DNA of 64,000 nt from Diplonema papillatum (GCA_030068145.1 JAPJBO010000008.1:124001-188000); one strand, 5' to 3'. Counted from the first letter of the stretch, positions 45,500 through 55,941 are shown. Numbers and translations: made by a program. Notes: generated from the letters alone by a model not told the origin.

Positions 45500-46210
45500 T
45501 GGGGCGGCGATGACCGGCGGGGCTGACAAGCAGACAGAAAAGCTTGTCCAGGAACGCCTGCCGGGGCAACGCGGACGCCCTTTCTCAGTGGCGATGAGCA
45601 CGGCTAACGTGCAGAAGTACCTCTGCACGGCGGTGGCGCAGTTAAAGGTCCCCAGGGAAGGGCTCAAAAGCGCAAACAGGGCCCTGGAGAAGATACGGCT
45701 GCAGCGGAAGGAGTGCCCGGGTCATGCACCCTCAATGACTTTCTCGCAGTGGGAAAGGCCGACTACTGGCGAAGGGGAACGTGGAGTGGGGGCGCTGGCG
45801 TGGACCGGGGCACTACGGATGACCGACTTGCGGGCCATATACGTCACCACAGACGTTATTCTTCCTCGGGAGAATACTGTGGTGATTCGATGGTACACAC
45901 GGGGTTCACGCAGAATACGGCGCGACAGCTGATGCACGAGGCGATCTGTCTATCATGCGGGACCACAGCTGAAAACGCGGGGCCCTGCAGCACCCGGCGA
46001 TGGGGGGCATGGGATGGGAAGAGCTGCTAACGATCACCCTCCAGCGATACCTCTGGGGGTGCATCACTCCAAACACAGCACTGCAGCAGCGTGCCACCAT
46101 GGCCATGCATGTGCCGCCGACGAAGTGGAGGAGGACAACCCAATCCTCCGCACCAAGTGCAGACACAGGGTCTCGACGAACTGCCCAGCATACGCGGTCG
46201 AGATAAGGAC
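45500..46210 (+). pseudogene. tyrosine recombinase fragment, frameshifted
   Basis: One frame carries V-G-A-L-A-W-T-G-A-L-R-M-T-D-L-R-A-I-Y-V (about 45785-45845), matching box I of tyrosine recombinases (T-G-x-R-x-x-D-L). About 170 bp on, in another frame, is A-M-G-G-M-G-W-E-E-L-L-T-I-T-L-Q-R-Y-L, matching the G-H/W ... Y motif with the catalytic Tyr. The HxxR box between them cannot be placed with confidence because the frame shifts. This belongs to a different family from the DIRS-like recombinase at 42 kb. Confidence 0.5.
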
Positions 46211-46380
46211 CAGGATGGTAGACCATCCGTTGGTAGCGTGGGACCATGCCTTAGACGTCGGAGAAAGTAGCGAGCTGGAGCTCCTGAAGTGGGTGGATGC
46301 AGGGCGATCTGGGGGAAGATGCCGAGATGCAGAACCACCGAGGCGCCACTGCAGGCGCGAGTGTATTCTGAGGAGCCGAT

Positions 46381-47038
46381 GATGTCGGATGCCAAGGGTG
46401 CGTCTTCCATGACGTCGTATGCGTTAGACCAGCAGGAGCTTCGGGAGCTAGAGGCGGGTGGTGTGATAAAAAAGTGCGAACTGTGCCCGAAAATTACCTT
46501 ATGGGGGTATTTAAGATCCGCAAGAGACGATGGAAACGGCGAAGCGTGGGGGATGGATCTTTTCCCGACGTACGGAGGTGGAAGGGCGGATCGTGCGGCG
46601 AGATGGGAGGTGTTCAACGACGCTACGGAGAAGGGGAAAGGCAAGAAGTCGACAGTCGTCGGAGGGGATCCATGGTACGTGCCGGAAGGGGTTCCCCGAC
46701 ACGAAAAGTGGGGTGAGCGGGTGTGCCACGACGCCTGCAAGCGCCGAGGCAAGTCGGTGGCGTGGTGCTGTGAGGCCCACCACAAGGAAGACGACGGCCT
46801 AGCGGTGAAGTTCTGCGCGCAGCACCGCCTGACGCAATGTGCGACGTGCAACACGATAACGGAGTGCAGCCGCACGAACGGACACCACCGGTGCCTTGAT
46901 CATGGCATGCCGACGTGTACGACTGCAGTCGGTTGCGGAGTCGAAGGCCCAAACTGTGCTGTCGGAAGGAGCAACACCAAAGAAGAGGAAGGTGGAGCCG
47001 GAGGACCCCGCGACAGCACCGAGACAGCCGAAGCGTGA
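46381..47038 (+). CDS. Cys/His-rich ORF of the 44.5-47.2-kb element
   Basis: The frame from an ATG at about 46381 carries C-E-L-C-P near residue 30 and a dense Cys/His cluster: C-H-D-A-C, W-C-C-E-A-H-H, F-C-A-Q-H, C-A-T-C and H-H-R-C-L-D-H. This suggests several zinc sites, followed by an acidic, Gly/Ser-rich tail. No named finger class fits exactly. It lies directly downstream of the recombinase remnants and ends ~125 bp before the shared 65-bp repeat, so it is probably an element-encoded nucleic-acid-binding protein. Confidence 0.5.
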
Positions 47039-47162
47039 GAACGTGGTGCTCGTCTGCCGGAAGCAGCAGAAGGCGAGCGAAGACTCGCAACACCAACTTC
47101 GACTTCAGCAGCGAAGGTCGAGAAGACGGCACCAACGCCAGCGAGGCGAAAGCATGACACAT

Positions 47163-47232
47163 CACGTGCGAAAAGATTACCGCGCCGTCGGCGATGCAGA
47201 TTATCGCCACAGATTCTTTGCATTCTAACCCA
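47163..47232. repeat. 65-70-bp repeat shared with 21891-21960
   Basis: It begins CGAAAAGATTACCGCGCCGT and continues identically through TTTGCATTCTAACCCAA. It may mark the 3' end of the 44.5-47.2-kb element. Confidence 0.85.
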
Positions 47233-48174
47233 AGCGATTATAGTCGATCACAGACGATCAGCCTCGCCCAGGCTCGATCAGGCTCGATTATGTCGATTAC
47301 TCTCGTAGTGATATGGCTCATAATGGTAGGGGTGCCCACTCAGGCCCTTTTTTTGTCCGGAACCCGAATTTTCATTATTCGTCTATGTTGGCCAGCCTTT
47401 TGTACACCCATCAAGGGAAAAACATGTCTAGAACCGATCTTTGGTCGTGGATGGCAAAAAATACCATCTTTAACCCCCCAAACAGTAAGAAAACAGCGTC
47501 CGCAAGCCCTGAGAGGCTCTGTCAAACGCAGGGATCCGCCCTCTGATCACTGTTAGCCAAACAACGGTCAGCCTGGCAGCTTCTTTGTGGTCTGTCAGTA
47601 CCAGAGATGCTCTACAAAACACCCAATTGTGCTAGGAACGTACAAAAGGCACAGGAGAGCCCTCACATACAGTTTTAGGGTGATTGCCGACGTGCCTTGT
47701 GCCCTGCACCGTCCTCGAAAATGCTCGTGAATTGAAAGAAATGCTCGTGATTTGAAAGAAATGCTCGTGAAAAAAGTGCTCGTATATCCCCTAGAGTGCT
47801 CGGGTGTCCTCCCAGCAGCCTTACTGAGCACTATTCTGCGCAAAGCGACAGTACCGGCCTCCTGATGCCCTCGTTTGACCCTCTTCTGATAAACCGTTAC
47901 ACAGCGTTACATAGCGTTACATCACCGTTTCATGCCGTTACATTTTTGCACCGTTTTTTCTCCGATTTTGTCCTTGGTGTCAGTTACTGCCACCGATTGC
48001 ACGCCAAAACCATGGCGAAAACATCCTAAGTCGCAGTGTGATGGCCCTTTGAATGCTAAAACAGTAGAGGAAAGGTCAATATGGCTCAAATTCAGGCAAG
48101 CAGCCCTTTTGAGCCTTAGAACAGTGGTAGCAGAGGGCAAATTGTGGTGTTTCACCTTAAAATATCGTGAAGAG
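47233..48174. other. gene-free stretch
   Basis: No supported gene. A short direct repeat (AATGCTCGTGA-TTGAAAGA, near 47719-47770) and a GTTACA-type repeat near 47895-47945 are visible. Confidence 0.45.
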
Positions 48175-48662
48175 GTGGGGGAGAGGTATAATTCAGTGGA
48201 GAAGAGGTCTTTTTTGGTGGGGGAGAGGTCCTTTTGTGTGGGGGAGAGGTCCTTCTGGGTGGGGGAGAGGTGGGGGGGAGAGGTCCTTCTGTGTGGGGGA
48301 GAGGTCCTTCTGTGTGGGGGAGAGGTCCTTCTGTGTGGGGGAGAGGTCCTTCTGTGTGGGGGAGAGGTCCTTCTGGGTGGGGGAGAGGTCCTTCTGGGTG
48401 GGGGAGAGGTCCTTTTGTGTGGGGGAGAGGTCCTTCTGGTAGGGGAGAGGTCTTTTTGTGTGGGGAGAAGTCCTTTTCTGTGGGGGAGAGGTCCTTTTGT
48501 GTGGGGGAGAGGTCCTTTTGTGTGGGGGAGAGGTCCTTTTGTGTGGGGGAGAGGTCCTTTTGTGTGGGGGAGAGGTCCTTCTGAGTGGGGGAGAGGTCCT
48601 TCTGAGTGGGGGAGAGGTCCTTTTGTGTGGGGAGAGGTCCTTTTGTAGGTCCTTCTGGGTGG
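48175..48662 (+). repeat. 21-bp minisatellite, ~23 units
   Basis: Unit GTGTGGGGGAGAGGTCCTTCT recurs every 21 bp (for example GAGGTC at 48301 and 48322), with C/T variation at the third-last base and a few one-base deletions. Because 21 is a multiple of three, all frames on both strands stay open for long stretches and give heptad-repeat frames that are not genes. Confidence 0.9.
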
Positions 48663-48757
48663 GGATATTGTAATAATAATGGGCAAAAAGTTAAGAACAG
48701 TTCTAGAATGGGCAAAAAGTTAAGAAAGTGTGCTGTAGTGGGAATTGTCCCCTTGCG

Positions 48758-48975
48758 AACAAAGAATCCGGAAGGAGTACCGAGGCGTCCATCAGATGGT
48801 GGTCTGAGAGGCCGGTCTACGAAAGCAGCGTGTGATTTCTGGCACCCGGGGATATATAACCGAAGAAGGTTAGTAGAAGGAAGTAAACAATTCTGCATCT
48901 TTTTGGGGGCAAGTCTACGACGGATGAAAAGTGGAGTGAACGGTAGGGGAATTGGCTGGCGGAAACAACGCAAGA
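48758..48975 (+). repeat. inverted fragment of the DIRS-like element interior
   Basis: This fragment resembles the reverse complement of ~34965-35190, including CCGGAAGGAGTAC, GGCGTCCATCAG, TTCTGGCACCCGGGGATATA and GGGGAATTGGCTGGCGG. It directly abuts the upstream border (48977) of the homology shared by lyase copies 2 and 3. Confidence 0.75.
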
Positions 48976-49090
48976 CACTACGGCTGGAAAACTACGAGTG
49001 CAGAAAACTATCTTGTCCTCGAGAACAACGGCTATTATTTCCCCTCGGCATGTTTTTGCCCGCGGGTGTCAAACCAGCTAAAGTGACGAA

Positions 49091-51280
49091 ATGACTTTCA
49101 TTGGGTATATTTCGAAACGGTATCAACCACCCACAGAACCTGATGGCTTTGCGCAGAACAGCGACGGAACAATTGGTGGTCTCGGAGGCCGCGCTGTGCA
49201 GGTAACAACAGGGACTGAATTGATGGCTGCCATTTGTGGGCGAGAGACGCCGGATACACCGATCGTCATTTTTGTTGACGGAACAATCACGCTGGACAAC
49301 ACTGACCATGAGGAGGCCAAGAAAGCCGGTTCGAGCTGCACCACGGGAAACAACCAGATCCGCCTTGACAAGGTCTCGCACGTGACCATCCTCGGTTTTG
49401 GTAACGCAAAGTTCGAGCAAATCGGCATTTCGGTTGTGCAATCGTCAAACATTGTGTTTCAGGGCCTGTACGTGAGCGATGTGAAGAAGGAACCCGGTTG
49501 GCCTGAATCGAATGGGGGTGACGCAATGGGCTTCTCGAGGGCGACCAACATTTGGATTGACCACTGCACCATTGAAGCATTTGGCACTGAGAACCGAGGA
49601 TACGACGGGTTGATGGACATGACCAGCGGGACGCAGAACATCACTGTGTCGTACTGTGCTCTCCTCAACTCTGGTCGTGGTGGCCTCATGGGCGGGAGCA
49701 GCTCGGATAACGCCAACAGCTTTGTCACGTTCCACCACAACTACTACTGGTACGTGTCGGAGCGGCTGCCGTTGCTGCGCTACGGTACGATCCACACTTA
49801 CAACAATTACGTGGTTGGGATTTCGCACTCTGGCATCAACCCGAGGCGAGGCGGGAAGGCGAAGATCGAGAACAACTACTTTTACAACAGCTTCAACCCG
49901 TTCGGCACGTTCTGGGACTCAGTGCCGGGGTTCTGGGACATCTCCGGCAACGTGCTCGACAACATCACGTGGCACCAGTGGACGGCGAACGACATCATTC
50001 CAGGTGATGACGCAACTTCGACGATCAACATCACGATTGACTACGACTACACACTGGACAACGCATCGTGCGTTCCCGATCTGGTGCTGGCAACTGCAGG
50101 TGCAGGCAGAGGGTTCCGTGTCTCAGATGGGGCTTGCGGTGTTGAGGGGAACCCCACGTCTCCGGTTCCATCGCTGCCGGACCCGAACACGGCAGCTACG
50201 CCGATCCCATACGTTTCGGATCCGAGCTTGAGGAAGCCCGACGCATTCGCCACCGGAACGACTGGAGGTGACGGAGGCGACGTGCAAATTGTTGAGTCGG
50301 GGACAGCAATTCTTGAAGCCATCTGCAACCGTCCGTCAAGAGACTCGCCGTTGGTTCTTTACTTCGAAGGCGAAGCGACCCTTGAGACCACGGACACTGC
50401 CAACACGGTAGGTCCGTCGTGCACAATCCTGCCGAATGTGATTAGTTTCGTCAACGTGTCGAACATCACACTTCACGGTTACAACGGGGGTGAGCTTCAC
50501 GGCATCGGCATCCACATTGCGGACGCGTCGAACATCATCATCAAGCGCCTTCTGATTAAGGACGTCTTTGACACCAACGATGCGTCGGCTTCGAACTCTG
50601 GAGTGGCTATCCGAACCAGTGGCAAGGTGGAGAATGTGTGGATTGACCACATTGCGTTCGACGGCCGTGAAAGCGACGACGCTGCGAAGGGTCTGCTGGA
50701 GCTCAGCGGCGAAACGAGCCAGCTGACAGTGTCTTACTGCGCGTTCAAGTGGGACCTGCCTTCTTGCTTCGTTGTTGTGAAAGACAGCAGCACGCGCATC
50801 GCAATGCACCACAACCAGTTCAACGACGCAGGCAATTCGCTTGGATGCATGGTCAGCCTGGAGTCTGGCGAAACTCACTTGTTCAACAACCGCATCTACA
50901 AATCGGAGACTGTGGGTGTGAACGTGAAGGAGAATGCTGAGGTGCTGCTGGAGCTGAACGTGTTTGAGGATGCGGTGAACCCGTTCGGCTCGATCAACTC
51001 GCCGGTGGCAGGAAAGTGGGTGCTGAAGAAGAACGAGTTCAAGAGTGTAACCTGGACGTCTTTCAACAGCGACGACGTTCCTGGCGGTCCTGACATGGAA
51101 TCCACTGGGTCGATGACGGTTCCGTACGTCGCGGACATGGACATTCTGCCCTGCTTGGCCGTTGTTCTTCCCATGGCCGGCGACGGCAACCGTGACTCGA
51201 AGTTCGATTGCTACTCGCTCGTCGAAGACCTTCTCAGTATGGGTTTTTTTGTAGTAACCATGCTTTGTAAATGTTATTAA
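49091..51280 (+). CDS. two-domain pectate lyase-like protein (PL1), copy 3, 3' end replaced
   Basis: It matches copy 2 from 48977 (114 bp upstream of the ATG) to the GTATG at 51237, with very few differences. Domain 1 catalytic residues are intact and domain 2 again lacks R-x-P-x-x-R. There is no signal peptide from the ATG at 49091. After GTATGG the sequence becomes unrelated: the frame adds G-F-F-V-V-T-M-L-C-K-C-Y and stops, whereas copies 1, 2 and 4 share a different tail. The first ORF of another mobile element begins 46 bp later, so insertion or recombination at this boundary removed the native 3' end. Confidence 0.75.
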   Translation: MTFIGYISKRYQPPTEPDGFAQNSDGTIGGLGGRAVQVTTGTELMAAICGRETPDTPIVIFVDGTITLDNTDHEEAKKAGSSCTTGNNQIRLDKVSHVTILGFGNAKFEQIGISVVQSSNIVFQGLYVSDVKKEPGWPESNGGDAMGFSRATNIWIDHCTIEAFGTENRGYDGLMDMTSGTQNITVSYCALLNSGRGGLMGGSSSDNANSFVTFHHNYYWYVSERLPLLRYGTIHTYNNYVVGISHSGINPRRGGKAKIENNYFYNSFNPFGTFWDSVPGFWDISGNVLDNITWHQWTANDIIPGDDATSTINITIDYDYTLDNASCVPDLVLATAGAGRGFRVSDGACGVEGNPTSPVPSLPDPNTAATPIPYVSDPSLRKPDAFATGTTGGDGGDVQIVESGTAILEAICNRPSRDSPLVLYFEGEATLETTDTANTVGPSCTILPNVISFVNVSNITLHGYNGGELHGIGIHIADASNIIIKRLLIKDVFDTNDASASNSGVAIRTSGKVENVWIDHIAFDGRESDDAAKGLLELSGETSQLTVSYCAFKWDLPSCFVVVKDSSTRIAMHHNQFNDAGNSLGCMVSLESGETHLFNNRIYKSETVGVNVKENAEVLLELNVFEDAVNPFGSINSPVAGKWVLKKNEFKSVTWTSFNSDDVPGGPDMESTGSMTVPYVADMDILPCLAVVLPMAGDGNRDSKFDCYSLVEDLLSMGFFVVTMLCKCY

Positions 51281-51282
51281 AA

Positions 51283-52303
51283 ATGGCACTTACTCGGACT
51301 AATATCCTAGAGGATGAGGTCAACTGGGGCACAGTGCCCGTTTGCAAGCTACCGCGCTGCGCGGAGTTTTATGACGGGGAGTTTGACTGCGTGTTTCCCT
51401 CGTGCATCATCGCACACCGGCGAGCAGTCGACGAGGTGCGCCACCTGCGGGTATCTAGCCTCTCCGTCCTGCCTGAACAAGAAGCTAGGGGCGGATGCCG
51501 CCGGTTTCTTCGCGGGTATAAAGGACGACGACTGGTCATGCCCAGTCTGTTGCTGCCTGGCCCACAGGAATGACCGCGCAGCCGACCCGATTCTTGAGGA
51601 GGCGGTAGAGTTTCCCCCCTTTCGCCGACAAGATGATGAGGAAAGTGTGGAGGCGGATGCCATCCAGGCCGTCCTGGACAAATTGCCCGAAGGACCCTGG
51701 CGGGAACCGTTCGCCCTCCTCCTTTCCGGGCTGCAGGCAGCTTACCGTCACGCAGGGCCAACTCCGCAAGAGGTGGAGTCCGACGCGACCCTGGCCCAGA
51801 AAGAAGGCGAAGAAGCGGAGCAGGCCGAGGTCGACACTCGGCGGGTGTGACGTGGAAGCCGTTGCTGAAGTCGCCGGCTGGCCCTCCGCAACCACGTCCA
51901 GAGGCGTTACGGCCAGGCAGCGGAGGTGAACAAGCAACTCGCTGCTCACCGCCACGAGCTCCGCAGCACTTACGACGTGCTGTGGTCCCTTGCCGTCCAC
52001 CGTCCCGGGGTGATGCAGGCCACGCAGACAGCAGTGACCCGCATGGAATCGAACCGCCTGCGATACAGGTCCGACGGAATTCCCGAGGCTTCGGTCGTCT
52101 ATGAGGTCCGGTCGCGCAAGGTCAAGTACCAGGACATGGACGAGCGTTGGGCAGCAAATTTACAAAACGCGTTGCTACAAGTAAAGCCGCAAAGCTCGCA
52201 AGGACCAAAAAAGGTCTTCGAACGCCTCAGCCACCCAGTTTCCAAGATCCGAAAAAGTAGATCGAGTCCCCCAAGCAGGTCCCGGGCCTCCTACGGAGAG
52301 TGA
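51283..52303 (+). pseudogene. zinc-finger (PHD-like) and linker ORFs of a tyrosine-recombinase element
   Basis: The ATG at 51283 starts a frame with V-C-K-L-P-R-C, F-D-C-V-F-P-S-C-I-I-A-H. After a shift near 51430 the next frame gives C-A-T-C-G-Y and W-S-C-P-V-C, so the Cys/His order resembles a PHD or related zinc finger. An acidic stretch with E-G-P-W-R-E-P-F-A-L-L-L-S-G-L follows. A third frame (51926-52303) gives K-Q-L-A-A-H-R-H-E-L-R-S-T-Y and a basic tail. The segments probably formed one protein upstream of the recombinase at 52.3-52.75 kb. Confidence 0.5.
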
Positions 52304-52319
52304 TGGACAGGGGCTCGCT

Positions 52320-52755
52320 GTGTTATGCCACCACGGCTGCCCGGTCCAAGAGGAGCCACCTCACCTGTCAGAAGACCTAGTCGTCCTGGTGTACGGGAAG
52401 ACGGACAGAAGCGGCAAGGGCCAGCCACTGTTGGTGGAGAGGGCGGGCCGTTTCATCCGTTGGATGTTGGAGTGGTGGAATCGGCAAGTGAAGTCGGGGA
52501 AGAAGTATGTGTTCTACCCGAGCTCCGGACACAACACTCTACAACGAGGTGTTGACAGCTCAGGTGGGTCTGAAGTCCCACGGCATACGGCATTCGGCCC
52601 TTACCTGGGTGGCCCGGTTCGCGGACGACGGGGAGGATTCGGCACACGTAGTGGGCCGTCACAAGCTGGTCGAGACGACTCGCCAGTATATTCCTCACTA
52701 CCTCTGGGGCAGTGCTCAGGGTTCTGTTGCTCCCCTCAAACTGCTCCAAAGGTGA
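52320..52755 (+). pseudogene. tyrosine recombinase, C-terminal catalytic part, frameshifted
   Basis: The first frame (to ~52520) carries D-L-V-V-L-V-Y-G-K-T-D-R-S-G-K-G. The second carries V-G-L-K-S-H-G-I-R-H-S-A-L-T-W (HxxR), V-V-G-R-H-K-L-V-E-T-T-R-Q-Y-I (His and the catalytic Tyr) and L-W-G-S-A. The catalytic end is intact and the frameshift lies just before it. It is clearly homologous to the recombinase at 53.5-54.2 kb, for example R-H-S/T-A-L and V-G-R-H / L-G-R-H, and in the following L/T-W-G. Confidence 0.65.
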
Positions 52756-53211
52756 CCTGCCCGGTGCATCGGACAGCTGCGAAGCAAAATCGGCTGAAGA
52801 GCCGTCAGTCGCGTGGCCTGTCGCCTTGAAAGACTTCTCTGACCTCTACGACTATGCCGAAACGTGGTTTAGTCAGGATCATGACATGCCGAAGCCGAAG
52901 AGCCACATGCTACAAGGGCGTTGTAGCTCCGGCTGCAGGTCGAAGTCCTCAAGCTTGTATCTGACTTCCCGGACCTCAGGACACATTTCGAGTGGGTGAA
53001 GGAAACGAAGACGGACAGAGTCCAGTGGCAAGATTTTTCAGACAAAGTCTTGCAGGGCGCTATGAAGGCCACCCTGTCAGCCGACACGATGGTCCAGGCG
53101 AAGAGGAAGACCGAGGCGCTCAAGGCGTCAAAACGCCCGGCAGATACGAGCACTGACAGCCAGCACCCAAAGAAAAGGGCAAAAAAGGGGTATCAGAAAG
53201 GAGAGAACTGA
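52755..53211 (+). pseudogene. gag-like ORF of a VIPER/TATE-like element
   Basis: Coding-like segments S-V-A-W-P-V-A-L-K-D-F-S-D-L-Y-D-Y-A (early) and L-V-S-D-F-P-D-L-R-T-H-F-E-W-V-K-E-T (from ~52945, another frame) lead to a strongly basic tail (H-P-K-K-R-A-K-K-G-Y-Q-K-G), stop at 53211. A position before recombinase and RT and a basic C-terminus fit a structural nucleic-acid-binding protein. No sequence family can be named. Confidence 0.4.
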
Positions 53212-53220
53212 CTCCCTCCA

Positions 53221-54172
53221 ACCCCGCCAGCCCAGGTCCTCTACCCCTCGCTGTTCATCTGGAAGAACCAGCTGGACAAGGCACAGATCCGGAGACCGGA
53301 TGTCGTACAGAGCTACGACGCACTGAAGAAGTTGGAGGCTTCGGCACATCGGACGATGGCAACAAATGGCTACAAATCGACAGCCTTCGTATCGGTGCTG
53401 AAGCGCAGCCTGGCGTTCCACAGAGCCGTGCAGAAGTTCCGACCCTCTATTGACAGAGAAGTGACTTCAGGCTCTGGCTCCAACAGCTTCTCGGGCTCAA
53501 CACCAACAGACCACAGCCACAGTCAGCGCCACAGCACCTCGTGTACTTTCGGCAGTCCTTGAGGACACCCACGGAGGCCTTCGCCCGAGCTATCTCTCGG
53601 AGACTGAACCAGTTCACTCGTCACGAGGAGAAGATGCAGAAGGTTCCTTCACCTTCGGCCGTCAAAGCGGTACTGCCAAGTGGAGATTCAGCCATCTCCG
53701 CAGCGCTGGCCCTGCAGCTAGCAACCGGGGCCCGGTGGGTCGATCTGGCACAGCTTCAAGGGAAGCACATCCAGTTGAAGAGAGACGACCTCCTTCCTCC
53801 AGGGCAATGATGATTTCATTTGTCGAAGGGAGGACCGATCTGCGGAATGCGGGTCATTCTTTGATTCTACCTTTGCGGGGCCCCCTAACGGACCGGTTCT
53901 TATGCTGGCTCAGACGCCGACAGCCGACCCACCCGACGGATCTTGTGTTTCAGGAACTCACGTACAACGAATTCGTCAAGAAGAACCTGGGGGTCACCAC
54001 GAGGTTCATCCGACACACTGCTCTCAGCAAGGTAGCTCAGGTCCTTGGGGAGGAAGCAGCACAGGCCCTGGGGCGCCACCAAGCGGTAACATCGACCGGA
54101 AACTACACTTCCAGGGCGACCTGGGGACCAACAGCCAAAACAGTGACACAGGTCCTTCAGACAGCGGAGTAG
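53221..54172 (+). pseudogene. tyrosine recombinase of the VIPER/TATE-like element, two frameshifts
   Basis: Segment 1 (~53230-53470) is the helical N-domain (L-D-K-A-Q-I-R-R-P-D-V-V-Q-S-Y-D-A-L). Segment 2 (~53465-53810) contains box I: L-Q-L-A-T-G-A-R-W-V-D-L. Segment 3 (~53800-54172) contains L-G-V-T-T-R-F-I-R-H-T-A-L, L-G-R-H-Q-A-V-T-S-T-G-N-Y and T-W-G-P-T-A. The box I Arg, second Arg, His and Tyr nucleophile are visible. The usual His of HxxR reads Arg (R-F-I-R). Frameshifts near 53470 and 53805 prevent expression as one chain. Confidence 0.65.
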
Positions 54173-55315
54173 TAAACCGCAGCAAAATAGACAGACTGTG
54201 GTCAGCTCTCCACTTCTACGACTACGCCTGGTCAAGGTGGGAATCTGGCAACGACATGCCCCGAGTTCCTCGAGCGGTATACACCGGTAGTGTTTTGACG
54301 GCCACAGAAGTGCCGCTGAATGCTGGTCTCCTCGTACAAGATTTCCCGGAGAATTTGGTTCACCATTCAGTCTTGGACCTCCGAATGTTCGGCTGGCGTC
54401 ACAGATCGACTCTGTACTTTCTGGCCACATTGCTGAGAGTCCCCGCAGCCGCCCGAGAAGTGTTTTTCACTCAGCTTTCTGTGTACCCAAGAAACGACCA
54501 GGGAGCTTCGGTTCATTTTGGGGGCAAAACCTCTCAACAGGGGCGCCATGTTAGCTGCCCGCCTACCGGTTGATACCGTTATGGGTGGTGCCCACCTAGC
54601 TTGGTTCGACTTTAAAACCTGATTTTTTCAATCGAGTTGCCCGAGGGTACCAGGCCCCTTTTTTCCTTCCGTACAAAACTTGACTGTTTCTTTGAACCAA
54701 CCACACACTGAAGGCTGTGTAGAGTTCTCTAAATAACTTTTGTTGTGCATCAACTCCCTCAGTGAAACTGTGAGTATTTTCGAATGCGCAGACTGCCGAT
54801 GGGGTACAGTGCGGCTCCACAATTGGGCCAGGCGGTGGCATCCGCTATAGCTTTCGAAGCTACTAACGGTCACGCCACACAAGCAGTTGTTTGGCTAGCA
54901 ACTCGCTCCCTGACTTGGCTCTAGCCGGAGCGAGGTTAGAGTTGTTATGTGCGAGGTACGGCGCCGTCATTGGAGAGAAGGCAGAACCGGCGACACTGAG
55001 TCGAGTTCTGGGCTTGGAGCTCGACCTAGAAGCGAAGCGCTGGCGGCTGAACCCGGAGTGGATCGACAAAGTTGAGTCATCGAGACGGGGAATTTTCAGG
55101 GCGAAACCCAAGAAGCTCGGTTTATGGTGGAGGCTATGTGGGATCCTGATATGGCGAGCACATGCCCTCCAGCTACCCCTCTACGAGTTTGCTCCCCTGC
55201 TGCGATAGATGTCTGGTATTTGTTCCGGACAACAGGTACCAGAAGGCAAGTTTTGGACCGAAAGAGTCTCTTTGCCAGGTGAGGTACAGACACTGCTCTG
55301 CGGTCACCTACTGGT

Positions 55316-55941
55316 GGGGCCCAAATACAATAGGTACCCAAATACAATATTATTTCGGAATACAATAGGTACGCTGAAATGGGGGTTTCGTTGAGCATTG
55401 TTTCGGAATACAATATTATTTGTCCCCAGTGGGGTTTTGCAGGGGGTTCCACGGGCTTCCCCTCGCGAGAGCAGCTTCTTTTTCGAGAGAAGTTCAATGT
55501 GGAACACTCCTGAAGCCGAAAGTTCAATCCTACTACTTGATTTCGCTATCTGTGGCATTTTCCTCAGGTCAGGGATCAATAATTCCTAAGGCCCGCACCC
55601 AAACAAAAGTAAATGACCCGCTTTTTTTTAGCCCGTGGTCCAGCGGTCACCACACCCACATGTGATGCTGAGGGTGCTGGTTCGATTCCTCGGCGGAGTG
55701 GTTTTCCAAAGTCTGAAATGCCATCTGGGGGCCAGATTTTTGGCCACATCGAGTGTAGAAAAGGTGCCATACATGCCGGGGGGTAGCTCTTTCCACCCCA
55801 CAAAATATTTGCCAAATTTTCTCCAATGTTGACCTGCAAGTGCCTGCAGCCAGACTATCAGCATCCAGACTGTTTGAAAACCCTGTTTTCTCTATCCTTC
55901 CCCTCCAAATACAATATTATACCTATTGTATTTGGGCCCCC
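55316..55941. mobile_element. ~0.63-kb inverted-repeat element inserted in the RT-RNase H ORF
   Basis: The left end GGGGCCCAAATACAATAGGTA and the right end TACCTATTGTATTTGGGCCCC are perfect 21-bp inverted repeats. Extra AAATACAATATTAT words lie just inside both ends. Coding similarity to RT (V-Q-T-L-L-C-G-H) stops at its left edge, and RNase H coding resumes ~70 bp past its right edge, so it is an insertion. There is no transposase frame, so it is a non-autonomous, MITE-like element. It carries a tRNA-like segment (55629-55699). Confidence 0.75.
55629..55699 (+). other. tRNA-like sequence with A- and B-box matches (tRNA pseudogene or SINE head)
   Basis: TGGTCCAGCGG (55636-55646) fits the polymerase III A box T-R-G-Y-N-N-A-R-N-N-G-G, and GGTTCGATTCC (55679-55689) fits the B box exactly. 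Spacing is close to that of a tRNA. The acceptor and T stems do not pair well, so I do not call a functional tRNA. It sits inside the 0.63-kb inverted-repeat element. Confidence 0.45.

Noticed and set aside
47922..48973. Open frames of 230-270 codons on both strands with heptad repeats
   Set aside because: They arise entirely from a 21-bp minisatellite whose period is a multiple of three.
55629..55699. Functional tRNA gene
   Set aside because: A and B boxes match, but the T and acceptor stems do not pair; kept only as a tRNA-like sequence.
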